Shown: in pieces, positions 25,616 to 34,355 of the stretch | Position numbering within the stretch: position 1 is the stretch's first letter | Layout of the letters: each line of letters opens with the position of its first letter | NCBI RefSeq assembly: GCF_018785315.1 | Contig: NZ_WQPN01000073.1 | Location: 1-48,623, forward strand | DNA: 48,623 bases | Reading direction: 5' to 3' | Source: Clostridium sp. MCC353 | GTDB lineage: Bacteria > Bacillota > Clostridia > Lachnospirales > Lachnospiraceae | Notes under the pieces: generated by a model | What the model was told of the DNA's origin: nothing | The model's input: the letters and a program-made list of their open reading frames with translations, nothing else | The model's database searches: none | Position numbers and translations under genes: made by a program

Positions 25616-27052
25616 ATGAAATTGGTTATTTATCTGGGAGAAGATAACATTAAAGTTGTGTTGGGCAGACATGGAACCGGCCTTTGGGTAAAATCGTGTC
25701 ATACATATGAACTGCCAAAAGGTACTTTGATCAATGGCGTGGTGACCGATCAGGCTGTTTTTAACGAGGTGCTGAAGGAGATTGCCTTGACATACCACCG
25801 TTATGCGGGCCGCGTCCATCTGGTTTTAGGCACCAGCAAGATCATTACCAGAATGATGAAAGTGCCCGATATGTCGGAACGCGCTCTGCTGGAAGTAGCC
25901 AGAAAGGAATTGAAAACCTATCTGGTAAATGGTGACGAGGACATGGTCTGCGATTACGGCAGAGTGAACCGGGAAAGCATTCTCTGCGCCGCCATCCAGC
26001 GGAACCTGATTGCCGGTTACTGCAGAGGCTTTCTTCGTTTCGGCCTGAAAGTGAGAACAATCGATACAGCTTTAAATTCCGTGGTTATCTTCGCGGAAAA
26101 CCTTCCGCTTTTAAAGGGCAAAACTTATATCCTGGCAGTGCTTGACGGGAGAAATATGATCTCCACCCTCTATGTCAAAGGCAAATATGTTTATACCAGC
26201 AGGCTGAGACTGGTATCGGAACGGGAAACGCCGGAACTGTGCCATGAGATCATGCGCCACATGGGCGCGGTAAGGCGGTTTGGAGAAAACCAGAATAAAG
26301 GCGTCAGGATTGAACGGATTCATTTCTGCGGACTGTACGGTATGGAAGAAAACACCTTGTATCCGATGGTGAAAACTGAGCTGGATATGGAGCCTTCCAA
26401 CCTTAAACTGAATGCCGAAGGCGTTGAAATGGATGTGAGCAGCTATATATTTGCCGCCGGCAATCTGATAAGCCGTGAACGTGAAAAATGTCTGAACCTG
26501 GTTTCAGCCTCCAAGCGCAGAAATGCAAAAGAGAAGAGAGCATTTATCAAAATGGCGGCAGTTTATGCCATACCCTTGCTCATAACTGCATGTTTTGCCG
26601 GAAGTTATTTTATGAAAATGGCCGAAGTGGAGAAAATACGGAGAGAAACTGCCAGAATTGAGGCCTATCTGAATGAACCGGTTATGGAAGCGAAGATCGA
26701 TGAGGCAGTAGAAGAAAGCCGGGAGGCGTCCCGTTGGAAAGCGATGGCGGAAGCCATAAAAACGGAGTCTGCAGAGATGGAGGAATATCCAAAGATCAGC
26801 GGTGACATCATGAAATCGATTGAAAGAGCAGGAGAAGGCAGAATCCTGTTTGATAATTTTGCCTATAGCGACGGTCTGGTTACATTTACCGCATTAACGG
26901 ATGATCTTGAGGAAGGTGCCGGATTTGCCGAGCGTCTGGAAGAATTGGGAATCTTTGAACGCGCAGGTTACCATAAAATGGAAAAGAAGGAATTGTACTG
27001 CTTCTATATGGAATGCATTATCAAAAAGACAGCGGAGAGGAGCGGCCTATGA
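25616..27052 (+). CDS. PilM-PilN fusion, pilus assembly protein
   Basis: The 478-residue protein starts with a PilM-like actin-fold domain (about 1-290). A single membrane helix follows near 312-331, then a coiled coil and a small C-terminal domain as in PilN. In most Gram-negative systems these are two proteins (about 350 and 190 residues); here they appear joined, which would fix the cytoplasmic ring to the membrane alignment complex. The next gene (PilO-like) overlaps by ATGA, as expected for partners. Identification of the N part is by fold-like pattern and gene order. Confidence 0.78.
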   Translation: MKLVIYLGEDNIKVVLGRHGTGLWVKSCHTYELPKGTLINGVVTDQAVFNEVLKEIALTYHRYAGRVHLVLGTSKIITRMMKVPDMSERALLEVARKELKTYLVNGDEDMVCDYGRVNRESILCAAIQRNLIAGYCRGFLRFGLKVRTIDTALNSVVIFAENLPLLKGKTYILAVLDGRNMISTLYVKGKYVYTSRLRLVSERETPELCHEIMRHMGAVRRFGENQNKGVRIERIHFCGLYGMEENTLYPMVKTELDMEPSNLKLNAEGVEMDVSSYIFAAGNLISREREKCLNLVSASKRRNAKEKRAFIKMAAVYAIPLLITACFAGSYFMKMAEVEKIRRETARIEAYLNEPVMEAKIDEAVEESREASRWKAMAEAIKTESAEMEEYPKISGDIMKSIERAGEGRILFDNFAYSDGLVTFTALTDDLEEGAGFAERLEELGIFERAGYHKMEKKELYCFYMECIIKKTAERSGL

Positions 27053-27615
27053 AGAAACTGACGGCGAGGGAAAGGCATCTCATTTTTCTGGCAATGATTG
27101 TGCTGCTGGCTGGAATGGGATATTATTTCACATCGATTCCGTCAGACGCTGCTTTGTATCAGGCGAATTCAGAAAACCATATGGTCCGGACCGAGTATAA
27201 TTCCTCCAAAAGGCTGCTGGAGGAATCCGGGAAAACGAAAGAAGCGCTGGACTTTTATAAGCGCTACTGCAAGGAACAGAGAGACATCTTTGATCCGGTG
27301 CTCAGCAGTTATGAGCTGGAACGGAAGGTTTCATACTTCCTGGAAAAGAACGGGATTCATTTGACAGAAGTCAGAATTCAAGAAGCAGTGCCGGTATCCG
27401 GCGGTGAAAAGTCACGGGAACCGATCTTTTACAAGAGCATCATTCGTGTCAAAGCGGCTGGAAACGCATCGGGTTTCTATGATCTGCTCAGTGAAATGGA
27501 GACCAGAAAAGATATGATTATCACATCATTTAACATGGACGATACAGGCTTGGAAGTTCTGTTTGATATCGAATTCACATGTTACATGATGGCAGAGGAT
27601 TCGAGGTTGGAATGA
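27049..27615 (+). CDS. PilO-like pilus assembly protein
   Basis: The 188-residue product has one N-terminal membrane helix (about 9-27), a coiled-coil stretch and a small C-terminal ferredoxin-like domain, the layout of PilO. Its neighbour upstream supplies the PilN part. The ATG at 27049 overlaps the previous stop, and GAGAGGAG lies before it. It overlaps the next gene in another ATGA junction. Sequence identity to known PilO cannot be judged here, so the name rests on topology and position. Confidence 0.7.
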   Translation: MKKLTARERHLIFLAMIVLLAGMGYYFTSIPSDAALYQANSENHMVRTEYNSSKRLLEESGKTKEALDFYKRYCKEQRDIFDPVLSSYELERKVSYFLEKNGIHLTEVRIQEAVPVSGGEKSREPIFYKSIIRVKAAGNASGFYDLLSEMETRKDMIITSFNMDDTGLEVLFDIEFTCYMMAEDSRLE

Positions 27616-28109
27616 CTGGAAAAGGCGAGGACGGGTATGTATTGGGATATTTTATGATCCTGTTGATGGTTATCATGATTTTTATCACTTCTGTAATGTC
27701 GTTATCTTACGGGTATTACAGCAGAATAACAAAAGAGAAATACAGGAAGCAGGCATTTTATACGGCGCGGAGCGTGGCTCAGGCGGTGGCGGAGGAATGG
27801 GTTAACAATGGAGAAACCACTGCTGAACTCATGATGGAAGGGTTTCCGGATTACGGTGATATTGAAATTTCCGGCCTTCCAAAAGAGATGGGCACATGTA
27901 TTCTCAGGACGGAATACGAGGAAGACACCAATCGCATTTATATCTGGATCACCGCAGATGTAATGGATCAAAAAGGAACAGCCGCTGCTGTTCTGCGTTA
28001 TAAAATGGGTTCCGGAGCAGATGATGCCTTTGCAGATGAAGGCGGATGGGAGCTGGCAGGTTACATAAATGGAGAGACGAAAAATGATGAAATTCTGGAA
28101 GAATACTGA
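27612..28109 (+). CDS. Minor pilin-like / PilX-like protein
   Basis: The 165-residue product has an N-terminal hydrophobic helix (about 11-33) preceded by GKGEDGYVLGYF, close in position to a prepilin leader but lacking the FTLxE motif. It resembles the poorly conserved PilX-type minor components coded beside pilV- and pilW-like genes. The ATG overlaps the preceding stop codon. A role in priming or tip assembly is inferred from position. Confidence 0.6.
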   Translation: MTGKGEDGYVLGYFMILLMVIMIFITSVMSLSYGYYSRITKEKYRKQAFYTARSVAQAVAEEWVNNGETTAELMMEGFPDYGDIEISGLPKEMGTCILRTEYEEDTNRIYIWITADVMDQKGTAAAVLRYKMGSGADDAFADEGGWELAGYINGETKNDEILEEY

Positions 28110-28455
28110 CGGCAGCTCCCTGGTGGAGGTTATGGCGGCAGCCGTGGTTCTCAGCATTCTGCTTCTGATCACCGCTCAGGGATTTTCCGTGTCATCCGCT
28201 ATGATGGAAAGAGCGGGGAAGCTGAAACTGGAGACAAACGGATCAATCCTGTCTGCGGAAACAGGGGAAATCCCGGATGAGACAGAAAATGGAGAATTAA
28301 TCTTTGAACGCTCGGACGGTGTGGAATACAGGATTTCTGTGACCATAAAACGTTACGGCGGGATACGGATTCTGTCAGGCGGACAGGAGGGGACGCGGAC
28401 AGAAGAAGGGGCTGCGCTTTTGGATGATGACGCAGCAGACGGGAATGAGAGGTAA
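28084..28455 (+). CDS. Minor prepilin (PilV-like)
   Basis: The 123-residue protein has leader MMKFWKNTDG, then SSLVEVMAAAVVLSILLLIT with Glu at mature position 5 and the hydrophobic pilin helix. The rest is short and acidic. It starts inside the end of the previous gene, with GGAGAG upstream of ATG 28084. A minor pilin role is inferred from the leader and operon. Confidence 0.8.
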   Translation: MMKFWKNTDGSSLVEVMAAAVVLSILLLITAQGFSVSSAMMERAGKLKLETNGSILSAETGEIPDETENGELIFERSDGVEYRISVTIKRYGGIRILSGGQEGTRTEEGAALLDDDAADGNER

Positions 28456-29021
28456 TGATGAACTGCAGAATGGAAGGCAATAAAGGAATGACCACAGTGG
28501 AACTGCTGGCCGGCCTTATGATGGCGCTCATGCTGATGGGTGCGGCTTCTACTGTCTTTTTCACTGTGTCGGGAAGCTTTTTGAACTATGCGGACCGGTC
28601 GGAGAACCAGATGATTACAGATATGGTCTGCAATATGATCACGGAGCGGGTTGCGTATGCAGAGTTCATAGCGGTTGGAACGGAACCTGTGGAAGGCTGC
28701 CGCGTGTTCGAGTTTTCTGAAGAGGGCCGTATCCTTCTGGATGGGGAAGAACTTTTCGAAAGCAGTTTTTATCACGGCAAGAGGCTGGTCTGCGGACTGC
28801 CAAAGGACAATGGCGGTATGTCCGGCCAGGTGTTTATGCTCACCGTAAGCTTGGAAGACAGCAGCGGGAAGTCTTTATATTCTTCCGATATTGTGGTAAA
28901 ATTGATAAACATGGGGATAAGCGGAGAGAACATCCGCTATATGGAAAATGAGGATAGGGAAGCATACGTGAATTCAAGTGACCAGGCTGTTTATATCAGC
29001 TTTCGAGAGGTGCAGCTATGA
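28455..29021 (+). CDS. Minor prepilin (PilW-like)
   Basis: The 188-residue protein has leader MMNCRMEGNKG, then MTTVELLAGLMMALMLMGAA with the conserved Glu and a long hydrophobic helix. A beta-rich C-terminal part follows. Met rather than Phe follows the cleavage glycine, which prepilin peptidases tolerate. Start and stop overlap both neighbours by one to four bases. It is likely part of the pilus-initiating minor pilin complex. Confidence 0.78.
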   Translation: MMNCRMEGNKGMTTVELLAGLMMALMLMGAASTVFFTVSGSFLNYADRSENQMITDMVCNMITERVAYAEFIAVGTEPVEGCRVFEFSEEGRILLDGEELFESSFYHGKRLVCGLPKDNGGMSGQVFMLTVSLEDSSGKSLYSSDIVVKLINMGISGENIRYMENEDREAYVNSSDQAVYISFREVQL

Positions 29022-30514
29022 TGAAATATAGAATAGAACACGTAAATTTGTCTGCTTATCATGTAGACGAGCTGGCTGTAGCGAAGATTCCGAAACAGAT
29101 AGCTCAGAAATACAGCGTAATTGCCATCGCTTCAGACGGAAGCCTGCTCACTGTGGCGGTTCACGATCCCATGAATTTATATGCGATAGAAGATATAAGG
29201 CTGGTAACCAATATGGAACTGAGACTGGTACAGGCGGATAAAGAAGATATTGACCATGCGGTTGAGTTGTATTATTCAGAAATAGACCTGAAATTAGCTG
29301 TTGACCACGCGGTCTGGAATGCCGCTCCGCCTGATAATGTATTTCTGCCGCCCGATATGGGAAATGCGGATGAACAGGCGCCTATTGTGCGTCTCCTCAA
29401 TAATCTTTTGATTCGGGCTTATAATACCAATGTCAGCGATATTCATCTGGAACCATTTGAAACGGGAACCGTGGTCAGAATGAGGAGAGACGGCATGCTT
29501 CTTCCTTATATGACGCTGTCGCCTGTGATTCATAAAGGGCTGGTTGCCAGAACCAAGATCCTGGCACAGATGGATATTGCAGAGAAACGCCGTCCTCAGG
29601 ACGGTCATTTTAAAATCACGCTGAATAATTATGATGTCAATGTAAGGGTATCTTTTGTACCCACGGTTTATGGAGAAAAGGGCGTGCTCCGTTTTCTGTC
29701 CAGCAATGTGATGATTGACCACAACGATACATTTGGCATGGATGAGAAGAATTACAAGAAGATGCTGAGGCTGTTAAAATATCCAAACGGCATCATCTAT
29801 GTTACAGGCCCAACAGGAAGCGGAAAAACTACGACCTTGTATTCGATTTTACAGTATCTGGCTGCACGTCCGGTCAACATTTCAACAATAGAAGACCCGA
29901 TTGAGAAAAATATACCCAAACTCAATCAGATGCAGATCAATGAAAAAGCCGGAATCACATTCAGCTCATCCCTTCGTGCACTTTTAAGACAGGATCCGGA
30001 TATTATAATGGTAGGAGAAACCAGGGATCGGGAGACTGCTGAAGTTTCGGCAAGGGCAGCGCTTACCGGTCATCTTGTGTTTTCTACTCTTCATACCAAT
30101 AATGCGGTGGCTTCTGTGATCCGATTAGAAGATATGGGGCTTCCGTCTTATATGCTGTCAGCCGCTCTCACCGGAGTTGTGGCACAGCGTCTGGTCCGTA
30201 AAATCTGTCCAAACTGCAAGACGGCTTACAAAGATCCTGAATCGGGAAAAGTGAGTTACAGAGGAAATGGATGCAGTTTCTGCGATAACACCGGTTATAA
30301 GGGAAGGACGGCGGTCTTTGAGATCCTGGAAATCGACGAAGGCTTCCGCAGCCTGATCACAAGCAGAAAATCCTTGGTAGAATTAAAATCATATGCAAGG
30401 AATGTGCTTCATATGGAAACACTGGAAGATGAGGCCCGCAAATTGGTTGAAGCGGGAATCATCAGCACGGAGGAACTGGAACGGGTAAATTACAGCATGC
30501 AGGGAGGTGTTTGA
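29018..30514 (+). CDS. pilB: Type IV pilus extension ATPase PilB (GspE family)
   Basis: The 498-residue secretion ATPase has an N-terminal MshEN-like domain (about 1-100), then the motor domain. The Walker A motif GPTGSGKT is at 264-271, followed by the Asp box IEDPIE, a Walker B region DPDIIMVGETRD near 326-337 and a His box GHLVFSTLHTNNA. A tetracysteine zinc site (Cys397, Cys400, Cys419, Cys422) is typical of PilB/GspE. No PilT retraction ATPase is coded in the window. Confidence 0.95.
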   Translation: MMKYRIEHVNLSAYHVDELAVAKIPKQIAQKYSVIAIASDGSLLTVAVHDPMNLYAIEDIRLVTNMELRLVQADKEDIDHAVELYYSEIDLKLAVDHAVWNAAPPDNVFLPPDMGNADEQAPIVRLLNNLLIRAYNTNVSDIHLEPFETGTVVRMRRDGMLLPYMTLSPVIHKGLVARTKILAQMDIAEKRRPQDGHFKITLNNYDVNVRVSFVPTVYGEKGVLRFLSSNVMIDHNDTFGMDEKNYKKMLRLLKYPNGIIYVTGPTGSGKTTTLYSILQYLAARPVNISTIEDPIEKNIPKLNQMQINEKAGITFSSSLRALLRQDPDIIMVGETRDRETAEVSARAALTGHLVFSTLHTNNAVASVIRLEDMGLPSYMLSAALTGVVAQRLVRKICPNCKTAYKDPESGKVSYRGNGCSFCDNTGYKGRTAVFEILEIDEGFRSLITSRKSLVELKSYARNVLHMETLEDEARKLVEAGIISTEELERVNYSMQGGV

Positions 30515-30515
30515 T

Positions 30516-32021
30516 ATGGGCGACGTGATAAATGGGATAGGAACCGTGTGGACATGGATGATGGAACATCTGCTTTATATCAACCTGTTTCTTTCCGTTA
30601 TCATCGTATTTTTCCAGAGACGTGATCCAAAGGCTGTTTGGACCTGGCTTTTGGCTCTGTATTTTATTCCGATTTTTGGAATTGTGTTCTATCTGCTTTT
30701 GTGCCAGGATTTTCATAAGAGCAAGATGTTTAAAGTAAAAGAGGTGGAAGACCGCCTCCGGTATTCGGTGAAAACACAGGAAGAGGTGATCCGAAGCTAT
30801 GCGATGTCTCTTTCCGATCCTCTCAGCAGGGATTATGAAGACTTGGTGCTCTATAACCTGGAGACATCAGGGGCTGTGCTGACTGTAGATAATTCTGTTG
30901 AAATACTGACCGACGGTGTGGAAAAATTTGCGGATTTGAGGGAAGAGATGAAAAAGGCCCGCCATTATATCCACATCCAGTATTATATTATTAAAAATGA
31001 CGAGGTATTCAATTCCATGATCCCGATCCTGGTGGATAAAGTGAGGGAAGGCGTGGAAGTCAGAATCCTGTATGATGGAATGGGCGGCCGTTTTATGCCT
31101 AAACGAATATGGGAGGAACTGAAGAAGGAAGGAATTAAGGTGGGGGAATTTTTCCCTGCTTTCTTAGGAAGGCTCCACCTGAGGGTGAATTACAGAAACC
31201 ACAGAAAGATCGTTGTTATCGATGGAAGGGTGGGGTATGTAGGCGGCTTCAACGTGGGAAAGGAATATATATCAAAAGACCCTAAATTCGGCTATTGGAG
31301 AGACACCCATCTGAAAATATACGGCGGTTCCGTCCTCAGCCTGCAGATCCGTTTTGCATTGGACTGGAATTACGCCACAAAGGAAAACCTGTTTAAAAAC
31401 GCGGCCTATTTTGACAGCTACCGCGACGGCTTCGGCATGATCTATCCGGAACGTCCAAAAGAGGGGAAGAGCCCCATCGGCGTCCAGATCATAGCCAGCG
31501 GCCCGGATGCCGCCAACCGCCAGATCAGGAACAATTATCTCCAGTTGTTCCACAAGGCCCAAAAGCATATCTATATCCAAACCCCGTATTTTGTGCCCGA
31601 CGACGCCATATTGTCGGCCCTCAGAATCGCCGCGGAATCCGGCGTGGACGTCCGCCTGATGATCCCGTGCAAACCGGATCATCCGTTTGTATACTGGGCG
31701 ACCTATTCCTATGTAGGCGATCTGCTGGCGGCAGGCGCAAGGTGCTACACCTATGAAAACGGATTCCTCCACGCAAAAGGCGTGATGGTGGACAGCCGGG
31801 TAAGCTGTTACGGAACCGCCAATATGGATATACGCAGCTTTGAACTGAATTTTGAAGTAAATGCCACGATCTATGACGAAGAGACGACAGAGAGGCTGGA
31901 GCAGATCTTTATCGATGATCTGATGCATTGCAAAGAGGTAACAAAGGAAGTTTATGAGCAGAGGGGGCTATGGATCCGGATGAAGGAGCAGTGCAGCAGG
32001 CTGCTTTCTCCGTTGTTGTAG
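30516..32021 (+). CDS. cls: Cardiolipin synthase
   Basis: The 501-residue membrane enzyme of the phospholipase D superfamily joins two phosphatidylglycerol molecules to make cardiolipin. It has two N-terminal membrane helices (about 16-33 and 42-62) and two HKD motifs: HRKIVVIDG from His229 and HAKGVMVDS from His419. The start at 30516 has AGGGAGG eight bases upstream, and only one base separates it from pilB. It is probably co-transcribed with the pilus genes. Cardiolipin supply at the pilus platform is possible but speculative. Confidence 0.95.
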   Translation: MGDVINGIGTVWTWMMEHLLYINLFLSVIIVFFQRRDPKAVWTWLLALYFIPIFGIVFYLLLCQDFHKSKMFKVKEVEDRLRYSVKTQEEVIRSYAMSLSDPLSRDYEDLVLYNLETSGAVLTVDNSVEILTDGVEKFADLREEMKKARHYIHIQYYIIKNDEVFNSMIPILVDKVREGVEVRILYDGMGGRFMPKRIWEELKKEGIKVGEFFPAFLGRLHLRVNYRNHRKIVVIDGRVGYVGGFNVGKEYISKDPKFGYWRDTHLKIYGGSVLSLQIRFALDWNYATKENLFKNAAYFDSYRDGFGMIYPERPKEGKSPIGVQIIASGPDAANRQIRNNYLQLFHKAQKHIYIQTPYFVPDDAILSALRIAAESGVDVRLMIPCKPDHPFVYWATYSYVGDLLAAGARCYTYENGFLHAKGVMVDSRVSCYGTANMDIRSFELNFEVNATIYDEETTERLEQIFIDDLMHCKEVTKEVYEQRGLWIRMKEQCSRLLSPLL

Positions 32022-32039
32022 GGGGAGCTTTTTATGGGG

Positions 32040-32601
32040 GTGGCCGGAGGGCCGCCGTGGAACCACGGAAGGCGGTGCGGGCGCAGTTGGGGCGGGGGCG
32101 GCAGGAGCGGGTTGGGCGCTGGGCCTTAGGGACGCTGGGAGCCCAGGAACCGGCCTGGGGCAGCTGGGCTCCGGCAGCGGCGGACGGGAACCCTGGGGAC
32201 CGGCGCATGGTTCGCGGTTCCAGCTCATGGTTCCGGCCGGGGCAGCTCTAGGTCTGAAAGGGAGGAAAATGAAGGGTACCGGGAGCATTCATCGAGAATT
32301 TCTGAAGAAATTTTCGATTCAGGCTCCCTAAATCGCTGACTTTGAAGGTCAGCGATTTCCCCTCCATTTTCCTCCCTTTCAGACCAAGAGCTGCCGACGG
32401 CCGGAACAAATCGCTGGAATCGCGAACCATGCGCCGCTCCCCAGGGTTCCCGTCCGCCGCCGCCAGAGCCCGGCTGCCCCAGGCCGGTTCCTGGACTCCC
32501 AGTGTCCCTAAGGTCCAGCGCCCAACCCGCTCCTGCCGCCCCCGCCCCAACTGCGCCCGCACCGCCTTCCGTGGTTCCACGGCTGGGGACTGGCTGCACT
32601 A
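32040..32601 (-). repeat. Long-hairpin element D (variant core)
   Basis: The largest palindrome, about 560 bp, starts some 20 bases after the cls stop. Arms of about 200 bases pair with roughly ten differences and are very GC-rich. The core is unrelated to the other copies but again has two side-by-side hairpins: 32281-32328 (GGGAGC ... GCTCCC) and 32330-32358 (AAATCGCTGAC ... GTCAGCGATTT). The right end, TGGCTGCACTA, is the reverse complement of the left end of element C, hence the minus orientation. Frames running through it on both strands are products of the palindrome. Confidence 0.88.
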
Positions 32602-32765
32602 TGGATAAAAAGCATTGATGGAATGGGGAGAAAGTTGATTTAGAGGGGGAAATGCAGGGCAAGGTATTATAAAAAAGTAAATATAGGGTGAAATGAAGTA
32701 TAATAAAGACAGCAAAAATATGAGATATTGTTGGAACCGTAGAAGCTGCGGTATGGAGGGTAAGT

Positions 32766-33341
32766 ATGAAAAAAATTATTATTATACAGGGGTATCTTGC
32801 TTCGGGAAAGTCTACATTTGCGTTGAAATTGTCTAAGAGTATTAATGTGCCTTATTTGATAAAAGATACTTTTAAAATTGCTTTATGTGAGAATATAACC
32901 GTTGCGGACCGGAAGGAAAGCAGCCGGTTTTCTACGGTTACGTTTGATGCTATGATGTATGTAACGGAGAGAATGTTGGAAGCGGGATATCCAATCATTC
33001 TCGAGGGCAATTTTATGCCTGGCGGCATTAAGAAGGTGGATGAATCTATGTGTATTAAGCGATTAATTGATAAATACGGTTATTCATCCCTGACATTCCA
33101 ATTTACCGGCGATCCCCAGGTGTTATATAAACGGTTCATTGACCGGGAAAAAACTCCTGAGCGCGGGCAGGTTAACACGATGGGATACGTGCCGTCTTAT
33201 GATGAATTTAACAAGTGGTGCCATAATCTTGATAATTTTAATGTGGGCGGAGAACTTGTAAAAGTCGATACAACAGACTTCAGTGCAGTAGATTTTAATA
33301 ATCACTTAGAACTTGCAAGACGCTTCATATCAGTCCAATAA
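32766..33341 (+). CDS. Small P-loop kinase-like ATPase
   Basis: The 191-residue protein has a Walker A motif at the N terminus (GYLASGKST, Lys15). An acidic-hydrophobic strand (IILEGNF) and an arginine-rich lid (YKRFIDREKTPERG) follow, like small AAA kinases of the nucleoside/zeta/chloramphenicol phosphotransferase type. The substrate is unknown. GGAGGGTAAGT precedes the ATG. The gene is visibly more AT-rich than its neighbours and sits between elements D and E, so horizontal acquisition is possible. Confidence 0.75.
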   Translation: MKKIIIIQGYLASGKSTFALKLSKSINVPYLIKDTFKIALCENITVADRKESSRFSTVTFDAMMYVTERMLEAGYPIILEGNFMPGGIKKVDESMCIKRLIDKYGYSSLTFQFTGDPQVLYKRFIDREKTPERGQVNTMGYVPSYDEFNKWCHNLDNFNVGGELVKVDTTDFSAVDFNNHLELARRFISVQ

Positions 33342-33375
33342 AGAACCGCAGAAATTGAATTTATACTCTAATCTG

Positions 33376-33749
33376 GAGAAAACCAGCAGGAAAGCGGGGC
33401 GCGGGGGTGGTAAACCGGATGGCGATGGGGCGGCAGGCCGGGCTGGGCGTGGGCCAACGGGGCAGGAGGCCATCTGGAAACCGTTTAGTAGAACTTAGTG
33501 TACAGAGAGGGAAAAAGACGGGCAGAAACTGAAAACCGAATCAGTTTCTGAGATGCCCCTGAACGGTAAAGTCATGAGGAGTTTACCGTGAATGGGCATC
33601 GCACCGTCTTTTTCCCTCTCTGTGCACTTAGTTCTACTTACGGTTGGAAGCCGGCCTCCTGTCCCGTTGGCCCACATCCAGCCCGGCCTGCCGTCCCATC
33701 GCCCATCCGGTTTACCGCCCCCGCGCCCCGCTTTCCTGCGTAACTTTCA
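33376..33749 (+). repeat. Long-hairpin element E
   Basis: This palindrome of about 375 bp starts 35 bases after the kinase gene. The ends and core match element A: hairpin 1 at 33523-33550 and hairpin 2 at 33552-33600. The GC-rich middle of the arms is unique to this copy and pairs over about 75 bases with one single-base bulge and five substitutions, four of them G-U on the plus strand. The ATCTGGAAACCGTTTAGT island is present. Confidence 0.93.
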
Positions 33750-33821
33750 GAAAAAATACAAATTCAAAAAATCCCCTCACAAGCGCATAAATCCCAGTCT
33801 CTCAGGGACATAATAAGTAGC

Positions 33822-34277
33822 ATGGAAAAGATAAAACAAATAGAGAGACTGCCAATTAATTTTTTTAAGTGCGGCATCGCAGGGTGGTGCCTGGAAGTTA
33901 TTTTCACTTCGGTGGAATCAATTATGGCCGGAGACTGGAGGCTGATGGGGAAGACATCCCTTCTCATGTTCCCCATTTATGGAATGGGAGCATTTCTTGG
34001 GCCGGTGGGAAATCTGCTGGATAGATGGATTCCCGATTTTCAGCCGGGAGGGCTGAATACGACAGACCGGATGGTGCGCCACGGGATGATGTATATGGTC
34101 CTCATTTTTGTGGCGGAATACATTTCGGGGACATATCTCAGGGCGAAAGGCGTGTGTCCATGGGATTATACGGGGCGCCATACCAATATCCACGGACTGA
34201 TCCGCCTGGACTTCGCTCCGCTGTGGTTTGGGACGGGGCTGTTATTTGAACAGATTACTAAGAAGAAAGGGAATTAG
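33822..34277 (+). CDS. Putative ABC transporter permease, CmpB family
   Basis: The 151-residue protein has three to four hydrophobic segments (FKCGIAGWCLEVIFTS, LLMFPIYGMGAFLGPV, GMMYMVLIFVAEY). The phrase CPWDYTGRHTNIHGLIRLDF is characteristic of the PF06541-type membrane family labelled putative ABC-transporter type IV. No ATPase is adjacent, so the annotation is a family name rather than a proven role. No good ribosome site is seen before the ATG. Confidence 0.75.
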   Translation: MEKIKQIERLPINFFKCGIAGWCLEVIFTSVESIMAGDWRLMGKTSLLMFPIYGMGAFLGPVGNLLDRWIPDFQPGGLNTTDRMVRHGMMYMVLIFVAEYISGTYLRAKGVCPWDYTGRHTNIHGLIRLDFAPLWFGTGLLFEQITKKKGN

Positions 34278-34282
34278 AAGCG

Positions 34283-34311
34283 TTGACGAAAGAGGGATAT
34301 CAGCATATAAT
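34283..34311 (+). promoter_or_regulatory. Promoter of the plsC-pheA unit
   Basis: TTGACG, 17 bases and TATAAT lie 45 bases before the acyltransferase start codon. Confidence 0.65.
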
Positions 34312-34355
34312 CAAAGTGATTAAATGCGTAAAAAATACAGAAGGAAGAGAAGAAA

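Noticed and set aside
31970-32662. Several overlapping open frames of 80-145 codons on both strands in element D
   Set aside because: They mirror each other because the DNA is a palindrome, are GC-rich and low complexity, and lack ribosome sites.
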